A DNA stretch of 64,000 bases, taken from Gymnothorax reevesii. Taxonomy: Eukaryota; Chordata; Actinopteri; Anguilliformes; Muraenidae. The stretch lies in assembly GCA_029721435.1 (NCBI GenBank), contig CM056576.1, positions 113,068,666-113,132,665 on the forward strand, in the 5' to 3' direction. Positions 55,448 to 64,000 of the stretch are shown one piece after another. A program made the position numbers and the translations under genes. The notes beneath the pieces were generated by a model. The model searched no databases. It was not told where the DNA came from and was given only the letters and a program-made list of their open reading frames with translations. Each line of letters opens with the position of its first letter. The stretch's first letter is position 1.

Positions 55448-56895
55448 CAACCCCTATTTCAAAATAGCTGGGACAAAGTGTAAATTGTGAATACATTCAA
55501 AAAGCAATGACTTTGAAATCACACCGGCCAGCATTTTATTCAAAACAGAACAAAGATTACATTGCAAATGTATTTTACAATTTCATCCACAAAATTAGCT
55601 CATTTCAAATTTGATAGCTGCTACAGGTCTCAATAAAGTTGGGACAGGGGCCTTTTTACCATGGTGTATCATCTTCTTTTTAACACAGAGTGGAGGCATC
55701 TGGGCATTGAAGAGGCAAGTTTCTTGCGTTTAGCCATTGGAATTTGATTCCACTCTTGTTTGATAAAGGCTTCCAGCTGCTGGAGTTTTGGGTCTCATTT
55801 GACGGACTTTTAATTTAATTATGCACCAAATGTTCTCAATCGATGAAAGATCAGGACTGCAGGCAGGCCAGTTCAGCGCACGGACTCTTTGGCATTCATG
55901 GTGCTTTTTACAACATGCAAATGTCCCAGACCATATGCACTAATGCATCCCCATACCATCAGAGATGCTGGCTTTTGAACTAAACGCTGATAACAGGAGG
56001 GGCGGTCTTTCCCCTCTTTAGCCCGGATGACACAACGACCATGATTTCCAACAAGAATGTCAAATTTGGACTCGTCTGTCCACAGGACACTTTGCCACTT
56101 TGCTACAGTCCATTTTAAATAAGCCTTGGCCCACAGAACACAGCGGGGCTTCTGGGTCACGCTCAACAATGGCTTCCTTTTTGCATGATAGAGTTTTAGG
56201 TGGCATCTGTTGATAGCACGGCAGACTGTGTTTACAGACAGTGGTTTCTTGAAGTATTCCTGGGCCCATTTGGTGACGTCAAAGACAGAATGATGCCGGT
56301 GAGTGATGCAGTGGCCTCTGAGGGCCCGAAGATCACGGGCATCCAGTAAAGGTTTTAAGCTTTGTCCCTTATGCACAGAGATTTTTCCAGTTTCTCTGAA
56401 TCTTTTGATGATGTTATGCACTGTCAATGATGAGGCCTTCAAAGCCTTTGCAGTTTGATGTTGAGGAACATGGTTTTTAAAGTATTCCATAATTTTTTTA
56501 CGCGAGCATTCACAGGATGTAGAGCCTCTGGTCATCTTTTCTTCTGAGAGAGACAGCCTCTCTTAGACATCCCTTTTATAGCCAATCATGTTACACACCT
56601 GATGCCAGTTAACTTAATTACTAGCTGAATGTTCTTTCAGTTGATTCTCTTATATATTAATTGCTTTTTCAGCCCTTTCTTGCCCGTGTCCCAACTTTTT
56701 TGAGAGCTGTTGCAGCCAGAAAATGTAAAATAAGCTCATTTTGTGGATAAATGTAATGTAAAATATCTCAGTTTCAACATTTGAAATGTTATCTATGTTC
56801 AGTTGTAAATAACATATTGGCTCATGTGATCTAAATTACATTTTGATTTTATTCACAATTTACACTTTTTCCCAACTATTTCAGAATTGGGGTTC
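55448..56895 (-). mobile_element. Tc1-like DNA transposon, family A copy 2 (nested, inactive)
   Basis: Left CAACCCCTATTTCAAAATAG preceded by TA (55446-55447), right TTTCAGAATTGGGGTTC followed by TA (56896-56897). Length 1448 bp; it lacks about 125 bp present in copy 1 (deletion point near 55885). Inserted in the family E element, so it is the younger of the two. Confidence 0.9.
55666..56535 (-). pseudogene. Tc1-like transposase pseudogene (family A copy 2)
   Basis: A 220-codon frame from the ATG at 56535 ([14 protein letters not shown]) to 55873 is open. It contains the helix-turn-helix ([19 protein letters not shown]), a second DNA-binding helix region ([20 protein letters not shown]), the AKRKP linker, the first catalytic Asp in [11 protein letters not shown] and [12 protein letters not shown]. 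The 125-bp deletion near 55885 then removes the QQDN block and the WPACSPD/IEN block, so two catalytic residues are gone. Remaining C-terminal codons run to about 55666 in other frames. This is the best N-terminal half of the family in the window. Confidence 0.88.
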
Positions 56896-57107
56896 TAAAA
56901 CAGTAAATTCAAAAATTCATGGATAACAACAAAAATTATATTTCAGCATTTAAAATATCACTTCAGTTAAAGAGCTTGCTCATACTGGTGGATGAACCAT
57001 TACAGAAACATAAAAATGATTTTGGTAATTACCAACACTGTTAATTTAAGGCAGCTGTGGCATAAACCTTACATTGGGTGCTGGTCTAATAAATTTGTTA
57101 AGCAGTG

Positions 57108-58075
57108 TTTATCATGCTTACCATGGTGCATAAAATTCCTGGATCATCATTCGCTTCCCTGTCTGCCAAAAAATGAGTTGCTAAGTTGGATGCCAAAATG
57201 TGATGGAAAAGTGAGTCCTGCTGATTTTGGGTCTGGGTGCAAGCCTTCTGAGCTCAGGCAATATGAGCATCTTTAATTATCCGTCACATTATCAGTGCAA
57301 GTCTGACAAACAGTATTACCTCAGAGCTCAAAGATTTGGCCCAAACAGCACAACACCTTCCCACCAGAAGCACTTTATAAATTCATCTTGAACAGAGCGT
57401 GGGCTAAACATTGACAAAGATTATTTTAGAAGGATGCTAACCCAGATTTAGCCGCTAATAATAATATTCTAATTGATGGCGGCATTATTTTTCTACTTTT
57501 AATTGTCTGCTTTCTCCGCTTATTTTCTCAGACAAGAACATAAATGTCTTTGGAAATGTCATGGCAAAGCACAACTAACCAACCAATTACCTGAAAACAA
57601 TCATTTTAATAAAAAGTATAAGGAGACTTTCTAAACTTATGAACTGAAAAATACTGCGTACATTTCAGATAGAGGTATTCAAACACAACCCAAATATAAT
57701 GGCTGTTTCAAAGCTGATTCATTTACGACAGGTCTGTGTGATAAGTTCACTGGTTAAAAGACTGTCAGAGAACCAGGCCATTTTGATGAAAAACACTTCT
57801 TTGAGTAAGTCAAAGGCAGGAGAAGCACTCATCACAGCCGGTCCGGTATGACACTGCAGAGTAAGGCAACATTGCCAAAAGCGAATAATAAACTGAACTG
57901 CCATTCCCTCATGGAAGAAGTGCATTTCCGCACTTCTTTTAACAGCAATCTTATCGTCTCGGGAGTCAAGTAACTATTAAAATCATTTTTTTCCCCTTGT
58001 CAACAGCATGCAGGACAGCAATGCATAGCAGGCCTCAGTACATATAATGACTACTTTAGACTTGATGCAATTATT
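57108..58075. other. No gene recognised
   Basis: AT-rich sequence; no features that I can support. Confidence 0.4.
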
Positions 58076-58262
58076 AGCATGGGACACCAAGGAGGCACAG
58101 TGGGTACCGCTGTTGCCTCACAGCAAGGAGGTAGCAGGTTACAAGGTTGTCAAGTTGTGGGGCCTGCATGTACTCCCCATGATAAAGTGGGTTTGCTCGG
58201 GTACTCTGGTTTCCTCCCACAGTCCTAGACAGGCAAGATAGGCTAATTTAAGGCTCTAAATT
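58076..58262 (+). mobile_element. DANA-like tRNA-derived SINE fragment
   Basis: GGCACAGTGGGTACCGCTGT, then TGCCTCACAGCAAGGAGGTA, GGCCTGCATGTACTCCCC and CTCTGGTTTCCTCCCACAGTC are in the order of the fish DANA-type SINE head. The box B region (GGTTCGAG in active copies) is degraded to GGTTACAAGG. The tail with GCTAATTTAAGGCTCTAAAT follows. Confidence 0.72.
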
Positions 58263-59110
58263 CCCAAAAGATATGAAGACCACAATGGAACAATGATCAG
58301 AGTCACATTTTCACGTTCTAGAGAAATTATTAATTAAAAATTCAAAACGATCTTGGAAGCAAAGCACTGAAAAAATATGCAAAAAATATAAACTATATAA
58401 AATATAATGATAATAATGTATATTAATATTATATATTGTAATAAATATTATACTAGCATATAATATATAAAATATGTGCAAAAATGCTAAATTTGGACTC
58501 TGATCGTTTTTCTTGTGGCCTTCATATCTGAGTATCTGAGTGAATATTACGTGATTCAATTCTTAAAGGTGTTTAAAAGAGTATAATAGACAAAAAAATA
58601 TAGCCATAATAATGCGCAAGAAGTGTCCTTGAACTATTAATAAACAAAAAACAAGAATTTGCAAAAACAGAAATCCATATGATGGTAACTCCAGAAGGTT
58701 GAACTCCTGATACCAATCTAACAGCAGAAGCTCTATCCATCAGTACAACAAATGGCAACAAATGGAGCATAAGCGCATGAATTTATTCCATTCATGTCCA
58801 TCTGCGCCACAGAAAACAAGCGGACCCAGCATAACAAAAATAACAAGCTCACAGAATGCACGCTCATCCCAGTGCAATTTTAATTACTAATATTTCAAGC
58901 AAATTAGAGCAAGTATATGACCAGACTGCTATGTGCCCTGGCCACTCGAACGTCTTCTGGCTGCATCTGATCGTCATGCTTCCTCATACTTCACAATATG
59001 TAATAAACCTAAACAGACTCAAGTTTAAAGCCACACTAACTACTTTAATTTGCAACCAAAGGAAAATAACACGTAAGAAATTTTAATGGATGAGAATGAA
59101 TGTGCCCACC
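58263..59110. other. No gene recognised
   Basis: Very AT-rich (TATATAAAATATAATGATAA patches at 58390-58470). No coding signal. Confidence 0.4.
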
Positions 59111-59149
59111 TTAAAAATTAAATTAAAATTAAAATTAAAAATTAAAATT
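59111..59149. repeat. (AAATT)n-type minisatellite
   Basis: AAAAATTAAATTAAAATTAA and continuing near-repeats of 5-6 bp over about 39 bp. Confidence 0.75.
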
Positions 59150-59324
59150 CCCTGTTTCACCCGTTCAATCCCAAACATTTCTTTGCAAAGTAAGTACGTG
59201 CATTTTTACTCCATAGACCTCCCTAACACATAAAGTGTTGGTTAAGATCAAAGTTGCAGTTTTTTTTTTGCCCAAAGCCAACAACAACACTTTTAGAGCT
59301 TTTAAGCAAAAAAAAAAAAATTAT

Positions 59325-59334
59325 ATATATACAG

Positions 59335-59414
<80 letters not shown>
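59325..59414. repeat. (AT)n microsatellite
   Basis: A nearly pure AT dinucleotide run of about 77 bp (59338-59414), preceded by a short ATATAT with one ACAGGTG interruption. Open frames reading YIYIYI here are the repeat. Confidence 0.9.
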
Positions 59415-59418
<4 letters not shown>

Positions 59419-62331
59419 CAGAAATGTGACCAGTGGGATGAAACGGGTTAAAAATTGAGAGATTAGGAATTATTTTTCAGACTTGATACAAATGGCCCTG
59501 TAAGCAATATGGTGGCTCGTTTGTAGAGGCAGATCTCGAAGCAGTATTTTAAAAGTGATTAAAACACTTGGAATTTCAGGGCAGTAGGTATGGATATGTC
59601 ACAGGAGAAACAAGAATGTACAAAAGCTAAACAGAGGGCAAAGTAGCATGTAAGCAGCCTTTTCTAGGGTCATATTGCAAAGATTTTCAGTTTGCTTGCC
59701 TTCTTACATCTAACTGAAGGGCTTTTGAGCAACCAATATTATTTGCTTCAGGTAAGTATGGCCGAACACTATTATGAGGTTGACAAAAGCCCAGTCATAA
59801 TCAAGTCGTATGATTGCTGAAAGCTCAGCGGTGCAGTAAGAACTGAAAATTTGGTGGGGCACAGAACCTCACTTAGAAACAGTTATTAGTCCTGACTTGT
59901 TTTCTCAATCATTTTAATGATTAAAAATAGATTCACTCTGAGAACACTCCACACTATCAGGTGTTGCTTGTTCTCTCCGTTAAGATAAGATGACAATCAT
60001 TCATTTGGATGTGAAATTTGGTGCATTTAAATAAGCGTTATTCAAAATTGCATACTGGTCAACTCTCATGCATATGGCGAGTCTCACGCTTTTTAGTGGC
60101 ATGTCACGTTCTCACACCATATTAACTGTAAGATTGCTTACTAACAAAAGTGAAGATTGAACATTTTAAATCGGAGAACAAAATTATATTTACGTATTTG
60201 CCAAGTCCCACTTTTTAATCAGCCCACGCTGTACCGAGCGAAAGGTGATCTATCATTGGAATGCTGATCAGTCATTATTCAATCTATACGTGTATTTAAG
60301 AGATTCTCATCCGGTATGATTTACTCTCTAATATTTTTAGCAAAAATTCATTTCCACTACTTTCCTGAGTTACTTCGCTTGTCAGCAGCATATTACTGCA
60401 TGAGGAGTCATCAGTGTCAGAAATGGAGCTTGAATCTTCCACTTTTACTGAACCCATGTCTATGCCAGGTTGTCAAAGAGTCTGCCTCCGATACGTCATT
60501 GCTGAGAAGACGAAGTGTATTGCGCAGCATTTTTTCTACATCTTATTTAGCAACTTTTTGACAGCTAAAAATCATTTTTTGTACGGAGCGTGTATTAATA
60601 GGGACAAATAATACCTTTAACCACTGACAGAATTGACCATCGGGTGCGAATTTGCTAGAATAACTGAACGCGAAATAGGCCTTATACAGCAATGTCGTAC
60701 ACAGTGTGTCATCAACGAAAAGGCAATTGATTCCTGAAATGACTACCCAGACATTCTGACTGAATCAAGCAAATCCTTCGGTGGATCTTTTGTTGTCATA
60801 GTTGATCCATCCAGCATGGGGGGTATCACAAAGCAAGGCTCTTTAAAATAAAAAAATGCCTATCACAGGAGCCTTACCAACAAGACAATGAGGCAAAAGC
60901 CCTGGCAGGCACTGAAAGGGACAGATGATGTCCTCTAATAACAAGCGAAGTAAATCAAGTACCCATGTCAGAGGTAAGATTAAATGACCTTTTTGTTCCC
61001 TTTAAACTTATAACCCTGGCCATGAAGTTTTGATTTAGAATGGAAAAGTAGCAAAGTAAACACAAAGGACCCTTAGAGGAAAAAAGTAAAAATGTTCTTT
61101 TTTTGGAAGCAGGAAATGGTCTGTAACTCTCACCACAATCCCTGAAGCGAGGGCAGACCGAGACAGCCTGCTTACCCTCTAAACAAGCCAAAAAGAAGAG
61201 GGCCTCTATGAACCCCCGGGACTCACAGCGCTGTTGATACGCAGTCCCCCCATTTTAGCTGACCAGTACTAATATACAAAACTCAAACAGAAAATTTTAA
61301 CAGTGGCACCACGACCATCTACAATCTTAACGGACGTAGGGATGCCAATTTTCTTCCCAAAAAAAAAAAAAAAACTACCCAAGATGGCGATTATGCATGT
61401 AGCTTCCACACTAATGGATATCCTAGTTAATAATGTATACTTCATGCATTAACTGAAAGGAAGCCACTAAGCGGAATATCTTAAGGGGGGTGGGGGGATT
61501 GGAGTCTGATCTGACACAGGACACATTTAAGGTAGCCCTGGTCTTAAATCTGACCATTTCCAAACAAATAATCTTTAGGAGCGTCCTTAAATTACTGCTT
61601 ATATAGTAGTAATTATTATCAGTGCTTAGTGGCAAGTTATTTGCTTTCTATAACTTCTTAGTCAGTGAGCCAAAGAGCTGATCAGACAGGTGATGTAAGA
61701 CTTCAGTCCTGCACACAGCCAGCGATATGCATGTTATTTGAACTCAGGTTAGAAAGCAGGTCAAAGAAGTCAAGAGCATTTCACTTTAATTAAGGCCCTG
61801 AAAAAACAAAAAAAAATTGGTTGCATTAGCAGTATGTTAGCGCCCACTTTCATGTGGAAAGATGAGGTGCTCCCTAATGAGGTTTGACATATTCTGGTGG
61901 ATATTAGCTGTTTAAGTCCACCACAGATTTTACACTTCCGCTAATTTTCAGTCATATTTGGTCCCCTATTATGACAGAACTAAGGATAAAAGCTCTCATT
62001 TATAAATAGAACATCCAATATGGATGTAAATTGTCCACATCCAAAGGCTGCAATTACCATATTGATTCTCCCGTTTCAAATCCAATGTGCTGAAATACAG
62101 AACCAAAACGAGTAAAATTTGTGCAATTGACTGTAAATTACGGAGCTGCACTGTATTTCTGTATCAAAGGCGGAGAAATTTTCACACTGCAATGCACGTA
62201 CAGTATGTGGTCAGTTGTACCCCTAAAACCACAATTGCTCATTTGGCATATTTGGTAAGTACTGGGATAAAGCAGAGGTTTTTTGTGGGTAGTATTTCAT
62301 AGAATGTTTCCTGGCACAGACTGGATCCATG

Positions 62332-62332
<1 letters not shown>
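59415..62332. other. No gene recognised
   Basis: Several short open frames (for example 60316-60561) without known domains. A poly-A run lies at 61359-61372 and a TGGGG-rich run near 61490. I see nothing else to annotate. Confidence 0.4.
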
Positions 62333-62391
<59 letters not shown>

Positions 62392-62394
62392 TTT
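62333..62394. repeat. (TA)n microsatellite with T run
   Basis: TA dinucleotides from about 62334 to 62382 followed by a run of T to about 62394. Confidence 0.88.
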
Positions 62395-64000
62395 GCAGAA
62401 AAATGTACTCAGAAATGCAGTTGGGGGCTTATTAGCAGGGACAACCTAACTGGCTGCGACGGCAGGGGGCCAAGCAGATGGATGTGTGCTGAAGGCATAA
62501 GGGACCTGCGTAGGCGAAGACAGCTGTGCCGTGAGACAGTGACTAACAGGGACTGGCAGACTGCAGGTCCTTGAGGCCTTCGTAACACTGATGGTGATTG
62601 GCACCCAAGTTGTTTGGCGATTTTGAGTCTCTTCATTTTAAAATCATGGCACAGAAGAGCAGACAGGTTTTCCATCTAAAAGTCGCCAATCCAATAAGCC
62701 ATCACTTTTGAGAGCAGATGCAGCAATGCAATGGAAATCACTGGTCACATGAGCGATTCTATTGTGAGAAATACATCAGCAGGAGCAGATACAGTGGAAG
62801 ACAGCGTTTTCAGTAGTGCTAGCACAGAGCAGACAGAACACTAAACGGGGTTTTCACAGACATGGATTAAGCTTAGGCAGTCCTTGGCTAAACAGAGTTT
62901 TCTATTGAGATTTTCCATTGAAAACTGAATTTAGAGTGGGATTAAGCTTTAACCGTTTCCAGGAAACTGGCCTTCGGACTATGTAAGTTGTGGTCTTCAG
63001 CTGTCCAGTGTTTCAGTTCAGTTCAATAGATAAAGAAGAAAATACTGAAATAAAAGATCCATAATCGTTATGAATGCATTTTCATGACCTGTAGCCTACA
63101 GCATGGCCATTCAAAATTAACAAAATAGTCGGTAATAGTTCTGCGAGGCTAATGTTAGATACTGCCATGTCACTAATAATCAACTCTGGTCACACCAACA
63201 TCAGCACAAATAGTGGATCACTCTTCGATATTATCCTCTAATGCACCATTATACGCTCAAAGGAGACAATTCTAACTTATAGGCAGTCACTGCTTCTTGT
63301 CAGAAGCCTTGCAGCATTGTCAAACTTCACGTTAACAAGCTATATTCTGCGTGTCATTGCAGCGTGCTCAGGACAGAATAGCAGGCTACCATATCAATGA
63401 TTTCAACCCGGTGGTTGCTACATTTTTTTATTCTCTAGAAGAAAAGTGCCAGACCAGTGGTTTGTGTTTCCCGTCATTTTATCCATCTAAACTCCCATCG
63501 TGCCATCTCTCAGCAGATCGTCCTTTCATACGCTGTGCAGGAAGACAATATGAAAACCTGTGACATCTGCTGCAGGGAAATTAATACCAGGAAAGATGCT
63601 GTAGGTACATTATACCCTCTCTATGAATCCAGTAGATTAACTTAAAAGCAGAGGCACTGTAGGCAGCACAGGAAAAAATTAATTCACCGAACATGTTGGA
63701 CAGACTGACACATAATCCCAGGTGTGAGTCTGATCTAGCTGCATACTACAATGGCCTTGACTTTACACGGCGAAATTCAATAAGCTTCACGTTTAGCTCT
63801 CCAAAGTCTTCCACCTCATTGGAGATCCAAATCTAACCCTGAAAAGCAAGCCTAAGGCAAAACCTCCCTGTATGGAACAGATAAGAGGAAGTCTTTAGAA
63901 GAACCAGTTCCAATGAGAATGAAATACTCATATCCCCCACCACAGGATGGGTGATATCTGGATTGAAAGCAAAAACCAAAAACGAAAGCATAAAAAAAAA
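62395..64000. other. No gene recognised
   Basis: The minus-strand frame at 62409-62675 (88 codons) lies in a GC-richer patch and has MKRLKIAKQLG near its start, but I recognise no domain; a non-coding repeat is as likely. The rest is plain AT-rich sequence to the window edge. Confidence 0.4.

Larger units (their letters stand above)
55108..57107. mobile_element. Outer Tc1-like element, family E, split by a family A copy
   Basis: Left end CAGTGCTTCAAACATTTATT, then AGACC pairs with the right end, whose complement is CACTGCTTAACAAATTTATT, then AGACC. Between lie about 340 bp of left part and 210 bp of right part, interrupted by the family A element at 55448-56895. The left part has AAATAACGAACTGAAACCAC, then TAGAAAGTCCTTATTCACAC and GGCCTTGATAACAGCTTGCA, typical of a fish Tc1 family. 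No transposase of its own remains. Confidence 0.7.

Noticed and set aside
58076..58140. tRNA gene
   Set aside because: The tRNA-like head is part of a SINE and its box B is degraded; no cloverleaf can be drawn with confidence.
59235..59451. Open frames reading YIYIYI
   Set aside because: Translation of the (AT)n microsatellite.

Overview
This is a window of a vertebrate nuclear genome, almost certainly a teleost fish. It is AT-rich, has no operon-like gene packing, and is filled with fish-type repeats: five or more families of Tc1-like DNA transposons, a Ty3/gypsy-clade LTR retrotransposon of the Gmr1 type, a 5S-rRNA-derived SINE, a DANA-like tRNA SINE, LINE fragments, several small inverted-repeat elements (MITEs) and many microsatellites. 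The repeat mix would suit an ostariophysan such as a catfish or cyprinid, but I cannot fix the species.

Only one host coding exon is recognised with confidence. It lies on the minus strand at 12099-12293 and encodes the start of the UCR1 region of a cAMP phosphodiesterase 4, most like pde4b. The nearly 52 kb upstream of it (12.3-64 kb) hold no other recognisable pde4 exon, so most of the window is probably intron or alternative-promoter space of one large pde4 gene. A 56-bp candidate minus-strand exon with a consensus donor (38993-39048) could be a 5' exon, but this is weak.

Layout: 0-5 kb, two Tc1-like copies and a solo LTR. 5-9 kb, microsatellites, a MITE-like hairpin element and a LINE fragment. 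9.7-11.3 kb, a Tc1 copy. 12.1-12.3 kb, the pde4 exon. 13.5-19.8 kb, a cluster of repeats around a Tc1 copy with 0.2-kb inverted repeats, plus a hAT-like MITE. 21.5-25.7 kb, a large foldback region and a second copy of the 9.7-kb Tc1 family. 27.1-29.0 kb, two head-to-head Tc1 half-copies followed directly by a 5S SINE. 32.4-36.0 kb, an unclassified repeat made of about 3.5 tandem units of about 915 bp. 37.1-37.4 kb, a frame-broken THAP-domain exon. 41.0-47.0 kb, a young, nearly complete Gmr1-like retrotransposon. 48.7-51.3 kb, two MITEs and the 3' end of an L2/Rex-like LINE. 55.1-57.1 kb, a Tc1 inserted inside another Tc1. 58-64 kb, a SINE and AT microsatellites in otherwise plain sequence.

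The most interesting object is the retrotransposon at 41018-46952. Its order is Gag (SCAN-like capsid), CCHC knuckle, protease, integrase, then reverse transcriptase and RNase H, so integrase lies before RT as in Ty1/copia although the domains are of Ty3/gypsy type. It has two nearly identical LTRs, a 4-bp target duplication, two one-base frame breaks in homopolymers, and an altered RT active site (YIND for YIDD). Each LTR opens with a sequence matching the core CTCF motif, and the same motif is in a solo LTR 36 kb away.
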